A stretch of 64,000 bases of DNA from Planctomonas psychrotolerans (GCF_008642235.1 NZ_SJEV01000001.1:1426001-1490000), one strand, 5' to 3'. Shown: positions 17,393 to 27,789, counted from the first letter of the stretch. The notes: generated from the letters alone by a model not told the origin. Translations and numbers: made by a program.

Positions 17393-19555
17393 ATGACCAC
17401 CATCACCACCGCACCACCGGCGCGTTCGGAGACCTCCCACCCGGACACACCGAGAAAGACATCCGATGCTTTCGGTGCCGCCGCGCTGGGCGAGGCGCTA
17501 CCCGGCGCGTTCCGCAAGCTCGACCCCAGACGGATGTGGCGCAACCCTGTCATGTTCATCGTCGAGGTCGGTGCCGTCCTCACCACCGTCATCGCCATCG
17601 CCGAGCCATTCCTCGGCGGCCCGGACGCCTCCGGAGGTTCCACGATCCCGGCCAGTTTCACCTGGGGGATCGCGATCTGGTTGTGGCTGACTGTCCTGTT
17701 CGCGAACCTGGCCGAGTCCGTGGCCGAAGGCCGTGGCAAGGCTCAGGCTGACAGCCTGCGCAGAACCCGCACCAGCACCATCGCCCACCGCGTCACGACC
17801 TACGACGAGACCGCCGACCCATCGGCGGCCGAAGCAGAGATCAGCGACCTGTCCTCGGCCGAGCTGGGGCTGGGAGATGTTGTCGTGATCACGGCCGGAG
17901 AGCTCGTTCCCGGCGACGGCGACATCGTCTGGGGCATCGCGTCCATCGACGAGTCGGCCATCACCGGTGAATCCGCCCCGGTCGTCCGCGAATCCGGCGG
18001 CGACCGCAGCGCGGTGACCGGCGGCACCCGCGTGCTGTCCGACCGGATCGTGGTGCGGATCACCTCCAAGCCCGGCGAAACCTTCGTGGACCGCATGATC
18101 ACTCTCGTCGAGGGCGCCTCCCGGCAGAAGACACCGAATGAGATCGCCCTCCATGTGCTGCTGGCCAGTCTCTCGATCATTTTCGTGGTCGTCACCCTGA
18201 CGATCAACCCGATCGCCTCCTCTGTCGGCGCGGAAGCGAGTGTGCCCGTCCTCGTCGCTCTCCTGGTGTGCCTCATCCCGACGACCATCGGCGCCCTGCT
18301 CTCCGCCATCGGCATCGCCGGGATGGACCGCCTCGTGCAGCACAATGTGCTGGCCATGTCCGGCCGCGCCGTCGAGGCCGCCGGAGACGTGACCACGTTG
18401 CTGCTGGACAAGACCGGAACCATCACGTACGGCAACCGGCAGGCATCCGCATTCGTGCGCTTGGCCGGAGTGGATGAACAGAGCCTCATCCGCGCCGCCG
18501 CGCTGTCCTCACGTGCCGACCCCACACCCGAGGGCACGTCCATCGTCGACCTCGCGACCAGGCAGGGCATCCAGGTCGGGGAACTGACCACCGGTGAGGT
18601 CGTGCCCTTCACCGCGCAGACTCGCATGTCCGGACTCGATCAGCCCGACGGCACCCGCATCAGAAAGGGAGCAGGCTCCGCGGTGATCGCCTGGATCGAG
18701 CAGGAGACACGGGTGGACGATTCGGTGCGTGCCGACCTCGATGAGCAGATCGACCGCATCTCCCGCAGCGGCGGAACACCGCTCGTGGTTGCGGTGCTAT
18801 CCCCGGGCGGCGACGGGCGGATCCTCGGCGTGGTGCACTTGAAGGACGTCGTCAAGGACGGGCTGAAGGAGCGCTTCGCCGAACTGCGGTCGATGGGTAT
18901 CCGCACCATGATGATCACCGGCGACAATCCCCGGACGGCCCAGGCGATCGCTGCGGAAGCGGGTGTCGACGGGTACCTGGCGGAAGCGACCCCGGAAGAC
19001 AAGATGGAGTTGATCAAGAAGGAGCAGGCCGGCGGCAAGCTCGTCGCCATGACCGGCGACGGCACCAACGATGCTCCCGCACTCGCCCAGGCCGATGTCG
19101 GGGTGGCGATGAACACGGGGACTTCGGCCGCGAAGGAAGCCGGGAACATGGTCGACCTCGATTCCGATCCCACCAAGCTCATCGATATCGTGGCCATCGG
19201 CAAACAGCTGCTGATCACCCGCGGCGCGTTGACGACCTTCTCCATCGCCAACGACATCGCCAAGTACTTCGCCATCATTCCCGCGATGTTCGCCGGCGTC
19301 TTCCCCGGACTGACGGTGCTGAACATCATGGGGCTGCATTCTCCTGCCTCCGCGGTGCTCTCGGCGATCATCTTCAATGCGATCGTCATCATCGCCCTGA
19401 TCCCGTTGGCGCTGCGCGGGGTGAAGTACCGTCCCTTGAGCGCATCCGCGGTACTGAGCAGGAACCTCCTGGTCTACGGGCTGGGCGGGGTCATCGCTCC
19501 GTTCATCGGTATCAAGCTGATCGACGTCGTGGTCAGCCTGATTCCGGGATTCTGA
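17393..19555 (+). CDS. kdpB: Potassium-transporting P-type ATPase subunit B
   Basis: A 720-residue P-type ATPase. The actuator motif is TGESAPV (about residue 193), the phosphorylated aspartate is in [12 protein letters not shown] (about D339), the nucleotide-binding Lys lies in RKGAGSAV, and the hinge is [17 protein letters not shown]. It splits ATP to drive potassium uptake through KdpA. The first 40 residues are a low-complexity cytoplasmic extension. It starts three bases after the kdpA stop. Confidence 0.97.
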   Translation: MTTITTAPPARSETSHPDTPRKTSDAFGAAALGEALPGAFRKLDPRRMWRNPVMFIVEVGAVLTTVIAIAEPFLGGPDASGGSTIPASFTWGIAIWLWLTVLFANLAESVAEGRGKAQADSLRRTRTSTIAHRVTTYDETADPSAAEAEISDLSSAELGLGDVVVITAGELVPGDGDIVWGIASIDESAITGESAPVVRESGGDRSAVTGGTRVLSDRIVVRITSKPGETFVDRMITLVEGASRQKTPNEIALHVLLASLSIIFVVVTLTINPIASSVGAEASVPVLVALLVCLIPTTIGALLSAIGIAGMDRLVQHNVLAMSGRAVEAAGDVTTLLLDKTGTITYGNRQASAFVRLAGVDEQSLIRAAALSSRADPTPEGTSIVDLATRQGIQVGELTTGEVVPFTAQTRMSGLDQPDGTRIRKGAGSAVIAWIEQETRVDDSVRADLDEQIDRISRSGGTPLVVAVLSPGGDGRILGVVHLKDVVKDGLKERFAELRSMGIRTMMITGDNPRTAQAIAAEAGVDGYLAEATPEDKMELIKKEQAGGKLVAMTGDGTNDAPALAQADVGVAMNTGTSAAKEAGNMVDLDSDPTKLIDIVAIGKQLLITRGALTTFSIANDIAKYFAIIPAMFAGVFPGLTVLNIMGLHSPASAVLSAIIFNAIVIIALIPLALRGVKYRPLSASAVLSRNLLVYGLGGVIAPFIGIKLIDVVVSLIPGF

Positions 19556-19588
19556 TTCCCTGGTCATACGAGAAAGCAGCCACACATC

Positions 19589-20197
19589 ATGAGTGCAGCA
19601 CGAACCCACCTGCGGACCGCCGGAGTCGCCGTCCGATCCATGCTCCTTCTCACGGCCGTACTCGGCGTCGGGTACCCCCTGGTGATCACCGGTATCGGCC
19701 AGGTCGCTCTCCCGAACCAGGCGAACGGCTCCACGGTGAGCGTCGACGGAGAGACCATCGGTTCCCGTCTCATCGGTCAGTCCTTCTCCGATGCCGACGG
19801 GAACCCTCTTCCGGAGTGGTTCCAGCCTCGACCCTCCGCGGCCGGCGACGGCTACGACGCGGGCGCATCGAGCGGATCCAACCTGGGCCCGGAGAATCCC
19901 GATCTCATCGCCGCGATCGAGGAGCGTCGCGCTGAGATCGCCGACGTCAACGGAGTGGATCCCGAGGAGGTCCCGGCCGATGCGGTGACCGCCTCCTCGT
20001 CCGGTGTCGACCCGCACATCAGCCCGGAGTATGCGCTGCTACAGGTTCCACGGGTGGCCGCCGAACGGGGCCTGACGGAAGCAGGCGTACGTTCAGTGGT
20101 CGAGGCGAACATTCAGGACCGCGATCTGGGGTACCTCGGCGAGAGGACCGTCAACGTGCTCCGACTGAACGTCGCCCTCGCAGCGATGGGAGGCTAG
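19589..20197 (+). CDS. kdpC: Potassium-transporting ATPase subunit C
   Basis: A 202-residue subunit with one N-terminal membrane helix (about residues 15-38) and an extracytoplasmic domain. Conserved KdpC segments are present: LIGQSF near the middle, WFQPRPSA, SSGSNLGPENPDL, and DPHISPEYALLQVPRVA. It assists ATP binding by KdpB and assembly of the complex. It lies 33 bases after kdpB and three bases before kdpD. Confidence 0.96.
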   Translation: MSAARTHLRTAGVAVRSMLLLTAVLGVGYPLVITGIGQVALPNQANGSTVSVDGETIGSRLIGQSFSDADGNPLPEWFQPRPSAAGDGYDAGASSGSNLGPENPDLIAAIEERRAEIADVNGVDPEEVPADAVTASSSGVDPHISPEYALLQVPRVAAERGLTEAGVRSVVEANIQDRDLGYLGERTVNVLRLNVALAAMGG

Positions 20198-20200
20198 ACC

Positions 20201-22747
20201 GTGAAGCGAGGACGCTTGCGGGTGCTGCTCGGCGCCGCCCCGGGCGTCGGAAAGACCTACACCATGCTCGAGGAAGGCAAGCGTCTGCAGAGCGAGGGTG
20301 TGGATGTGGTGGTCGCCGTAGTGGAGACCCACGGTCGCGCCGCCACCACGGCGATGACCGAGGGGTTGGAGATCGTGCCCCGCGCCACCGTCTCCCACCG
20401 CGGAGTCACGCTGACGGAGATGGACCTGGACGCCGTCCTCGCCCGACGGCCCAGCGTCGCCCTCGTCGATGAACTCGCCCATACGAATGCGCCGGGTTCT
20501 CCGCACGAGAAACGGTGGCAAGACGTGGAGGATCTGTTGGACGCCGGCATCGATGTGATGTCCACCGTCAACATCCAGCACATCGACTCCCTCAACGACG
20601 TCGTTCAGCAGATCACCGGTGTTCCGCAGCGTGAGACCATCCCCGACGCGGTTCTGCGCGCCGCAGACCAGATCGAGGTGGTCGACCTCGCCCCGCAGGC
20701 GCTGCGGGATCGCCTCGCGACCGGGCGGGTATACCCGGTGGAACGCATCGACGCCGCGCTGTCGAACTACTTCCGGCTGGGGAACCTCACCGCGCTGCGC
20801 GAGCTGGCCCTGCTCTGGCTGGCGGACGAGGTCGACAGTGCGCTGAACGACTACCGGGCCGAGCACGGCATCGACAGCACGTGGGAAGCGCGGGAACGCG
20901 TGGTCGTCACTCTCACCGGCGGACCCGAAGGCGAGACCCTGCTCCGTCGTGGCGCGCGGATCACCGCCCGCTCCGCCGGCGGGGAACTCCTCGCCGTGCA
21001 CATCACGAAACAGGACGGACTGAGGAACCCCAATCCCGAGGCACTGGCCCACCAGCGCGCCCTCGTCGAAAAGCTCGGTGGTACCTACCATCAGGTCGTC
21101 GGCGACGACATCCCGCGCGCGCTGGTCGACTTCGCCCGCAGTGTGAACGCGACACAGCTCGTCATCGGCGTCAGCCGCCGGAGCCGCCTCATGGCCGCCC
21201 TCACCGGTCCCGGGATCGGCGCAACCGTGACCCGCGAAGCGGGCGCGATCGACGTGCACATCGTCAACCACGAATCAGCCGGAGGACGTCTCTCCCTGCC
21301 CCGCGTCGGTGGAGCCCTCTCGCACACACGGCGACTCATCGGGTTCCTCCTCGCTCTGGTCGGCGGCCCCCTGGTGACCTGGTTGCTGGTCAGCTTCCGG
21401 AGTGCCGACTCCATCACCAGTGACGTGCTCAGCTACCAGCTCCTCGTGGTGGTCGTCGCTCTCGTCGGCGGCATCTGGCCCGCACTGTTCGCCGCTTTTC
21501 TGTCCGGAATGACCCTGAACTTCTTCTTCGTCGAACCCTTCTATACCGTCACGGTGGACGAGCCGTTGCACATGCTCGCCCTGGTGCTCTACATCCTCAA
21601 CGCGGTGATGGTCAGTTACGTCGTCGATCTAGCCGCACGACGCACACGGGTAGCCCAGCGCGCCGCCGCCGAGTCCGAGTTGCTCGCCACTGTCTCGGGA
21701 AGTGTCCTTCGAGGAGAAGGCGCCTTACAGGCGTTGGTCAGTCGAACCAGGGAGGCGTTCCGCCTCACGGGAGTGCGCCTCATCGTTGACGGGGAAGTCG
21801 TCCGACGAGATGGCGAGCCGACCCCGGACGAGACCTTCGCCACGGTGCCGGTCGGCGCATCCGCGATACTCGAGCTGCACGGTGGCGACCTGCAAGCGTC
21901 CGAACGGCGCCTCCTCGCCGTGATCGCCGCTCAGATAGAGGCGACGCTGGAACACTCGGCCCTTGCCGGGACCGCGAGTGCAGTGGGACCGCTGGCCGAA
22001 GCGGATCGCGTCCGCACGGCGCTACTGTCCTCCGTCAGCCACGACCTCCGCAGACCGCTGACTGCCGCGACCACGGCCATCAGCGGTCTACGAGCAACGG
22101 ATGTGACGTTGTCCGACGCGGACCGGGAGGAGTTGCTCGCCACCGCGGATGAGAGCCTCGGAACTCTCGCCGCGCTCGTCACCAACCTGCTCGACGTCAG
22201 CCGACTCGAAGCGGGCGTCCTTGCCGTCCGGCTGCTTCCCACAGATGCGGAAGACGTCATCCTGCCCGCCCTCGACGAGCTGGCGCTCGGTCCCACGGAC
22301 GTCGAACTCGACGTGGCCGCGGAGTCCGCCATCGTGGCCGATCCCGGCCTTCTCAAGCGCGTCATCGTGAACCTCCTCGACAACGCGCACCGTTTCGCCC
22401 CACCCGGAACCCGAGTTCGGATCTCCAGCAGCGTCTTCTCGGGCGCGGTCCACATCCGCATCGCCGACCGTGGACCCGGGATACCCGTCGAACGCCGGGA
22501 CCAGATCTTCGTACCGTTCCAACGTCTCGGAGACACGGACAATCTCACCGGCCTCGGACTCGGCCTGGCGCTCTCGAAGGGGTTCACCGAAGGGATGGGA
22601 GGGACTCTCGAGGCCGAAGACACCCCGGGAGGCGGGCTCACGATGGTGATCACCCTTCCCGCTGCGGCCGCGGTGCCGGAAGGAGCCATGTCGGTGCCCG
22701 AGGTCCGCCCCGTGCGCGCCGTGCGGGCGGGGAACGAGAACAGATGA
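20201..22747 (+). CDS. kdpD: Sensor histidine kinase KdpD
   Basis: An 848-residue sensor. The N-terminal KdpD domain has a Walker-A loop (GAAPGVGKTYT, residues 11-21) and DELAHTNAPG; a universal-stress-like domain follows to about residue 365. Four membrane helices lie at about 370-480, then a GAF-like region. The kinase core has the phospho-accepting His in SSVSHDLRRPLTA (about H614), the N box NLLDNAHRF and the G boxes DRGPGIPV and GLGLGLALSKGF. It senses low potassium and ionic strength and phosphorylates KdpE. The start is GTG; its end overlaps kdpE by four bases. Confidence 0.96.
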   Translation: MKRGRLRVLLGAAPGVGKTYTMLEEGKRLQSEGVDVVVAVVETHGRAATTAMTEGLEIVPRATVSHRGVTLTEMDLDAVLARRPSVALVDELAHTNAPGSPHEKRWQDVEDLLDAGIDVMSTVNIQHIDSLNDVVQQITGVPQRETIPDAVLRAADQIEVVDLAPQALRDRLATGRVYPVERIDAALSNYFRLGNLTALRELALLWLADEVDSALNDYRAEHGIDSTWEARERVVVTLTGGPEGETLLRRGARITARSAGGELLAVHITKQDGLRNPNPEALAHQRALVEKLGGTYHQVVGDDIPRALVDFARSVNATQLVIGVSRRSRLMAALTGPGIGATVTREAGAIDVHIVNHESAGGRLSLPRVGGALSHTRRLIGFLLALVGGPLVTWLLVSFRSADSITSDVLSYQLLVVVVALVGGIWPALFAAFLSGMTLNFFFVEPFYTVTVDEPLHMLALVLYILNAVMVSYVVDLAARRTRVAQRAAAESELLATVSGSVLRGEGALQALVSRTREAFRLTGVRLIVDGEVVRRDGEPTPDETFATVPVGASAILELHGGDLQASERRLLAVIAAQIEATLEHSALAGTASAVGPLAEADRVRTALLSSVSHDLRRPLTAATTAISGLRATDVTLSDADREELLATADESLGTLAALVTNLLDVSRLEAGVLAVRLLPTDAEDVILPALDELALGPTDVELDVAAESAIVADPGLLKRVIVNLLDNAHRFAPPGTRVRISSSVFSGAVHIRIADRGPGIPVERRDQIFVPFQRLGDTDNLTGLGLGLALSKGFTEGMGGTLEAEDTPGGGLTMVITLPAAAAVPEGAMSVPEVRPVRAVRAGNENR

Positions 22748-23466
22748 AAATTCTCATCGCCGACGACGACGCTCAGATCCTCCGCGCCCTCCGCATCACC
22801 CTCAGCGCCCGGGGGTACGAGATCATCACCGCCACCAATGGAATCGAGGCGGTGAACGCCGCAATCGCCCACCACCCCGACCTGTTCATGCTCGACCTCG
22901 GCATGCCCGAACTCGACGGCATCGAGGTCATCCAAGGGCTCCGGGGATGGACGCAAGCACCCATCCTCGTCGTCTCCGGACGCACCGGAGCAGCGGACAA
23001 AGTCGAGGCGCTCGACGCCGGCGCCGACGACTACGTCACCAAACCGTTCTCCATCGACGAGCTCCTCGCGCGAATCCGCGCCCTCACCCGCAGGGCGCCT
23101 CATGCCGGAGCACCCCCAGCCATCCGGATCGGCGACGTCACCGTCGACATCGTCGCAAAGAGCATCACCCGCGCATCTCGCGGTGGCGATGAACGGGTGC
23201 GGCTCACGCCCACCGAGTGGGAGGTCCTCGGCATGCTCGTCAGGAACGCCGGCAAACTCGTCACGCGGCAAAGCCTGCTGAGGGAGATCTGGGGATCAGA
23301 GCACATCACGGATACCGGGTACCTCCGTCTGTACATCGCCCAACTCCGCAAGAAGCTCGAACCCGACCCCGCCCATCCGCAATACCTCCTCACGGAATCC
23401 GGGATGGGCTACCGATTCGAACTCGAGAAAGCACAGCAAGGCGCAGCGGCTGAGACGGTCGAGTGA
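22744..23466 (+). CDS. kdpE: Response regulator KdpE
   Basis: A 240-residue OmpR-type regulator. The receiver domain has the acidic pair in IADDDAQ, the phosphorylated Asp51 in MLDLGMPELDG and the Lys in DDYVTKPFS. The C-terminal winged helix contains LTPTEWEVLGMLVRNAGKLVT and the terminal GMGYRFE. Phosphorylated by KdpD, it activates the kdp operon. The ATGA overlap with kdpD couples their translation. Placing kdpDE in the same run as kdpFABC implies positive feedback if one transcript covers all. Confidence 0.96.
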   Translation: MKILIADDDAQILRALRITLSARGYEIITATNGIEAVNAAIAHHPDLFMLDLGMPELDGIEVIQGLRGWTQAPILVVSGRTGAADKVEALDAGADDYVTKPFSIDELLARIRALTRRAPHAGAPPAIRIGDVTVDIVAKSITRASRGGDERVRLTPTEWEVLGMLVRNAGKLVTRQSLLREIWGSEHITDTGYLRLYIAQLRKKLEPDPAHPQYLLTESGMGYRFELEKAQQGAAAETVE

Positions 23467-23503
23467 TGCAGCTCGCCGGGCTGGCGGCCATACCGCATCC
23501 CGG

Positions 23504-24352
23504 TCACTGCTGGCCGGTGCCTGCTGGGCTCTCCTCTGAGCCATGGACGAGAACCGTCCGTGGCTGGTCGAGGTCGATGTCGGCCTCGCGCAGTGCGCGC
23601 AATGCAGCAGGCACTGCACTATCGATCACCGCGGTTCGTGATGCGCGATCGGATTCCGCCCACAGTCGCACATCCATCTCCAAGGCACCGTCCCGAGCCC
23701 CCCGAAGGATGACATCCGGTCCAGGTGCATCTCTCGCGCCGAGCCCCACCAACGCGCCCGTGATCGTGGAGCGGATTCGTTCGGGGTCGGCGCGGGCGTC
23801 CACGAGAAGGCGGAAGGTGACGCGCACGATCGGGAAGTGCGTGTGCACCTCCAACGCTCCGGTGTAGACGTGTGCGTTCGGAATGAGCACACGCTCGCCG
23901 TCTGTGGTCCGCAGGAGTGTCTCGCGCACCGTGATGCCCTCGACCGTTCCCTCGTATCCGGCGACTGTGATCTGGTCGCCCGACTTGAAGGGGTCGCGCA
24001 TGAGCAGCAGGACGCCGGCCAACAGGTTCTCCAAAACATCCTTGAAGGCGAATCCCACGGCGACTGAGATGACCCCGAGGCTGGCGAGCACGTCGACCAC
24101 CCGGACCGAGGGGAAAGCCAAGGTGATGGGCACCAGCACGGCCACCACGGCTATCAGCAGGCTGTAGAGGGCGGTGAACACCCGAGTTCGTGACGGTCGC
24201 CCCTGCTTCTGCAGGCGTCGCCGCACCACGGGACGGAACAGCATCCCCGCTGCCCCGATCACCACTGCGACCGCGACGGCCGCGACCGTGCGCACCGCCA
24301 GGTCCGCACCGCGCGCGAGGATGTCGTCGACGATCTGAGACCATGCGTCCAC
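23504..24352 (-). CDS. MscS-family small-conductance mechanosensitive channel
   Basis: A 282-residue channel. Three membrane helices lie at about residues 19-38, 62-82 and 88-125; the third is the glycine/alanine-rich pore helix VGFAFKDVLENLLAGVLLL. The soluble part starts with the MscS beta domain, GDQITVAGYEGTVEGI followed by LLRTTDGERVLIPNAHV, and ends in an alpha/beta domain. It opens on membrane tension to release solutes after osmotic downshift. It starts at GTG 24352 and is convergent with kdpE, 37 bases away, so potassium uptake and emergency solute release sit side by side. Confidence 0.93.
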   Translation of the reverse strand: MDAWSQIVDDILARGADLAVRTVAAVAVAVVIGAAGMLFRPVVRRRLQKQGRPSRTRVFTALYSLLIAVVAVLVPITLAFPSVRVVDVLASLGVISVAVGFAFKDVLENLLAGVLLLMRDPFKSGDQITVAGYEGTVEGITVRETLLRTTDGERVLIPNAHVYTGALEVHTHFPIVRVTFRLLVDARADPERIRSTITGALVGLGARDAPGPDVILRGARDGALEMDVRLWAESDRASRTAVIDSAVPAALRALREADIDLDQPRTVLVHGSEESPAGTGQQ

Positions 24353-24663
24353 CGGCGACCACCCCTGTCCTGTTCGACTCCCTCGTGTGATTCTCGCCTA
24401 TGCGCTGCACCATGACGCCGTCACGAAACGCCTGATCGTTGCGCCGCCGCACGTCTCCTCACGGAGGTTCGCAGTTCCCGTCTCAGAGAACGGTCGAGTC
24501 CAGCCGCTACTATGGCGGCTCCTGACAATCTGGACACACCTCGAGAGGCGTTGACCGCACCTGTGGGCTCACCAGCCATGGCCCGTCGCGCCATCGACCG
24601 GCCAAGCACGACGTCACCCCGATCGCGATCGTTCCGGTTGCACAGTGACGAGGTGACAGTCCC
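24353..24663. other. 311-base gap between mscS and the CNNM-like genes
   Basis: No gene is seen. On the plus strand the later part would be the leader of the CNNM-like operon. It holds several short hairpins, for example CTCC-TCAC-GGAG near 24457-24468 and GCCGC-N7-GGCGGC-like pairing near 24510-24530. An RNA magnesium switch would make sense before such genes, but the diagnostic M-box sequences were not found. Confidence 0.4.
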
Positions 24664-26079
24664 GTGATCGAAGGTCTTCTTCTTCTGCTCCTCGGCATCG
24701 TCATCACTCTGGCGATCATCGCGGCCAACGGGTACTTCGTCGCGCAGGAATTCGCCTACATGTCGGTCGACCGCAATCGGCTCGGGGTACGCGCTGCGGC
24801 GGGCGACCCCGCGGCGGTACGCGCTCTCGCCGTGACCAAGCGGACCTCGTTCATGCTCTCCGGAGCGCAGCTCGGGATCACCGTCACCGGCCTCCTCGTC
24901 GGTTTCGTCGCCGAGCCGCTCATCGGCGAAGCCATCGGCAGTCTGCTGGGGGGCGTGGGCATTCCCATGGCGGTCAGCGTCACCGCAGGCACGGTGCTCG
25001 CGCTGGTGCTCGCGACCGTGGTGCAGATGATCTTCGGTGAGCTGTATCCGAAGAACCTGGCCATCGCGAACCCGGAGCCCCTCGCACGCGGTCTGGCCCG
25101 ATCGACCACGATCTACCTCGCCCTGTTCGGGTGGCTGATCTCCGTTTTCGATCTCGCGGCCAACGCACTGCTCCGTGTGCTCCGCATCGAGCCCGTTCAC
25201 GACGTCGACTCCAGCGCAACGGCGCAGGATCTCGAGCGCATCGTCTCGGATTCCCGCGACAGCGGCGACCTGCCCGCCGAACTGTCGTTGATGCTCGACC
25301 GCATCCTGGAGTTTCCCCAGCAGGACGTGGAGCATGCGATGATTCCCCGTTCGCTCGTCGCCACGATCCGCCCCGATACCACCGTCGGCGAGGTACGCGA
25401 GCTGATGGCGCACGCCCACACCCGCTATCCCGTCGTCGACGACGAGAGTCAGCCCCTCGGCGTCGTTCAACTCGCCGACGTGCTCGGTTCACCGCTTGCC
25501 GAGGACGCACCCGTCACCGAACTCATGCAGCCGGCAGTAGTGCTCTCCACCCTGATGAAACTGCCGGACGCGCTCGCCGAACTCACCCGCACTCACAACG
25601 AACTCGCCTGTGCCATCGACGAATACGGGGGTTTCGCCGGGGTGCTCACCCTCGAAGACCTCGCAGAGGAGATCGTCGGGGAGATCACCGACGAGCACGA
25701 CGACGCCGCTCCCACCGTTCAGCCCGACGGTGACGCGGTGTGGACGATGAGCGGAGATGTGCATGTCGACGAGATGCACCGCGCCATCGGGTACGAGTTA
25801 CCCACGGGCGATTTCGAGACTGTTGCCGGACTGGTCATCGCCGAGCATGGCGGCTTGCCCGCCGCCGGCGACACCGTCCGCGTGGCGCTGCCGGACGATC
25901 CCGCGGATCTCGTGCGGAATGACGAGGTGCACCGTTCGCTCGAGGTCGAGGTGCTCGGCATCGAGCGTCACGTTCCGAGCGAGGTCCGTGTGACCCTCGT
26001 CGAGACGTCGGGTACCGACGAGGTGCCGGACGACGGCCCCGAAACGGACGTCGACGGGACCCGGGAGGTGGACCGATGA
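24664..26079 (+). CDS. CNNM/CorC-type membrane protein (DUF21-CBS-CorC_HlyC)
   Basis: A 471-residue protein. Residues 1-190 form the DUF21 (CNNM) transmembrane domain, with NGYFVAQEFAYMSVDR, SGAQLGITVTGLLVG and the GELYPKNLAI loop. Two CBS domains follow (about 205-340: MIPRSLVATIRPDTTVGE and CAIDEYGGFAGVLTLEDLAEE), then a C-terminal CorC_HlyC domain (TMSGDVHVDEMHRAIGYELPTGDFETVAGLV). Such proteins were once called hemolysins and now are linked to magnesium or other divalent cation efflux, tuned by adenine nucleotides at the CBS pair. It starts at GTG 24664 and its stop overlaps the next gene by four bases. Confidence 0.92.
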   Translation: MIEGLLLLLLGIVITLAIIAANGYFVAQEFAYMSVDRNRLGVRAAAGDPAAVRALAVTKRTSFMLSGAQLGITVTGLLVGFVAEPLIGEAIGSLLGGVGIPMAVSVTAGTVLALVLATVVQMIFGELYPKNLAIANPEPLARGLARSTTIYLALFGWLISVFDLAANALLRVLRIEPVHDVDSSATAQDLERIVSDSRDSGDLPAELSLMLDRILEFPQQDVEHAMIPRSLVATIRPDTTVGEVRELMAHAHTRYPVVDDESQPLGVVQLADVLGSPLAEDAPVTELMQPAVVLSTLMKLPDALAELTRTHNELACAIDEYGGFAGVLTLEDLAEEIVGEITDEHDDAAPTVQPDGDAVWTMSGDVHVDEMHRAIGYELPTGDFETVAGLVIAEHGGLPAAGDTVRVALPDDPADLVRNDEVHRSLEVEVLGIERHVPSEVRVTLVETSGTDEVPDDGPETDVDGTREVDR

Positions 26080-27110
26080 GCGAGGGTCTCGTCGTGGCCA
26101 TCGTCACCGTGGTGCTGATCGCTCTCAGCGCGTTCTTCGTGATCATCGAGTTCGCGTTGCTCGGTGCCCGACGACACCGGCTCGAGGCGACCGCGGCGAC
26201 GAACGCGTCTGCCCGCGCGGCCCTCAAGGGCGTCAACGAACTGACTCTCATGCTGGCCGGCGCGCAACTGGGCATCACGGCGTGCACCTTCGCCCTCGGG
26301 GCCGTCACGAAACCGGCGCTCGACTACAGGCTCGGGCCGCTGTTCTCCTCGTGGGGTCTCCCGGAGGGGGCCGCCGGTGTCCTCGCCTTCGCCCTCTCGC
26401 TGCTCGTCGTGACGTTCCTGCACCTCGTGGTGGGTGAGATGGCGCCGAAGTCCTGGGCGATCGCGCATCCCGAGACCGCCGCGAAGTTGATCGGTATCCC
26501 GTCCCGCATCTTCGTCTGGCCGTTCCGCCCTCTTCTGATGTGGGTCAACAGCATCGCCAACAGGCTCGTGAGCGCATCGGGTGTCGTCCCCGTGGAGAGT
26601 GCCGCCGTGGGCGGACAGAATGCCGAGACGATCCGCCATCTCGTCGAACTGTCCGCGCGTACCGGCATGCTCGACAGCTCCTTCCAGCACCAGCTCGAAT
26701 CCGCCATCGAGCTCGAGACGCTGCGCCTGGACGAACTCATCGACATCACCGCCACACCCACCGTCATACCCGGCGATGCGACCGTGGCCGACGTGCAGCG
26801 GGCGGCGGCGCAATCCGGTCACATGCGCATCCTCATCGGCGACCCGGCAACGGGCATCCCCGGCGTCGTGCACGTGCGGGACACGCTGCTCGACTCCCCG
26901 CGCAACCCGGCCGCTCCCTATGTGCGATCCACCCTGACGCTCGGCGGGGACACTCCGGTCTACGAGACCCTCGCCCAGATGCGGGCGACGAGTCAACAGC
27001 TCGTCGTGGTCACCGATAACGATCGGTTCCGGGGAATCGCCACCCTGTCCGACGTGCTTCCGCGGCTGCTCCCGCGCACCGACGAGACGGTCGCGTCGCG
27101 GGGTCGCTGA
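26076..27110 (+). CDS. CNNM-type membrane protein (DUF21-CBS, short form)
   Basis: A 344-residue partner of the preceding protein, translated from an ATG in its stop codon (ATGA). It has the DUF21 membrane domain (FFVIIEFALLGARRHR, LAGAQLGITACTFALG, VVGEMAPKSWAIAHPE) and a CBS pair (ITATPTVIPGDATVADV through FRGIATLSDVLPRLL). The C-terminal CorC_HlyC domain is missing, as is common for the second member of such gene pairs. The two probably assemble as a heterodimeric cation transporter, inferred from coupling. Confidence 0.9.
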   Translation: MSEGLVVAIVTVVLIALSAFFVIIEFALLGARRHRLEATAATNASARAALKGVNELTLMLAGAQLGITACTFALGAVTKPALDYRLGPLFSSWGLPEGAAGVLAFALSLLVVTFLHLVVGEMAPKSWAIAHPETAAKLIGIPSRIFVWPFRPLLMWVNSIANRLVSASGVVPVESAAVGGQNAETIRHLVELSARTGMLDSSFQHQLESAIELETLRLDELIDITATPTVIPGDATVADVQRAAAQSGHMRILIGDPATGIPGVVHVRDTLLDSPRNPAAPYVRSTLTLGGDTPVYETLAQMRATSQQLVVVTDNDRFRGIATLSDVLPRLLPRTDETVASRGR

Positions 27111-27117
27111 CCGTCCG

Positions 27118-27417
27118 GTGGTGCTGCTCACGGCCGGAACGGGAATGTCTTCGCGACGTCCTGCTCGTCGAACCCGGCGGCGATCTGCCTCAACGCTCGG
27201 ATGTGCCCGTCGCCTGTACCTCCAGCGCCGAGTCGGGCACGTGTTCATCGGAGTCGGACTCATCGTCGGTGCATCGTTCGCGGGCGTGATGGGTGTCGGC
27301 TTACTGCAGGTCGGTTACACGTTCGGGTGGGCGTTCTTTCCCCTCGCCGGCACGCAGATCGTCGCGGTGATCTTCTTCGCATGGTTGGTGCTGGGGTCTG
27401 TGAATCGAGAAGAGTGA
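27118..27417 (+). CDS. Small membrane protein, function unknown (start uncertain)
   Basis: The C-terminal 60 residues hold two clear membrane helices (HVFIGVGLIVGASFAGVMGVG and AFFPLAGTQIVAVIFFAWLVLG) and end in a charged NREE. The first 40 codons are arginine-rich and are probably not translated; an in-frame GTG at 27241 would give a 58-residue protein. No family is recognised. It follows the CNNM gene pair by seven bases and could belong to that operon. Confidence 0.5.
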   Translation: MVLLTAGTGMSSRRPARRTRRRSASTLGCARRLYLQRRVGHVFIGVGLIVGASFAGVMGVGLLQVGYTFGWAFFPLAGTQIVAVIFFAWLVLGSVNREE

Positions 27418-27488
27418 GTCCGTCCACCCGTCATCGGTGCTGATCGATGCGCTGGCTGCTGTGTTCACAGTCGCAGGGCGAGGTGCAG

Positions 27489-27689
27489 CTAGGGCCTGTC
27501 GATTCGGGTCCGGGCCTGCACCCCGAGTACGAGCACCCCGGCGCCGCCGCAGATGAGATAGATGCCGATCACGACGTCGAACCATGAAGGGCTGCCGTTG
27601 ACGATGTGGCCGACGAGGCTGACCGTGCCTAAGACCACGACGATGGTTCCCAGCAAGAACGCGATCCAGGGAGCATGCGGCCACCTCAT
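27489..27689 (-). CDS. Small membrane protein, function unknown
   Basis: From ATG 27689 the frame gives 66 residues with two membrane helices (WIAFLLGTIVVVLGTVSLVG and FDVVIGIYLICGGAGVLVLG) joined by a short NGSPSW loop. The frame stays open upstream to 27812, but those residues are not hydrophobic and overlap the neighbouring small gene. No family is recognised. It is convergent with the small membrane protein at 27118-27417. Confidence 0.5.
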   Translation of the reverse strand: MRWPHAPWIAFLLGTIVVVLGTVSLVGHIVNGSPSWFDVVIGIYLICGGAGVLVLGVQARTRIDRP

Positions 27690-27789
27690 GATCTGGCTTC
27701 TCCGGTGGGTGAGTACAGCCAGCTCGATGACGGCGTGCACGGAGGTCTCGCGCAACGAGGTCTCAGTGGCCCGAGAGAGGTGCGAGCAT

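Noticed and set aside
24353-24663. M-box (ykoK) magnesium riboswitch before the CNNM-like genes
   Set aside because: The conserved M-box segments were not found by eye. It is left as an unassigned leader.
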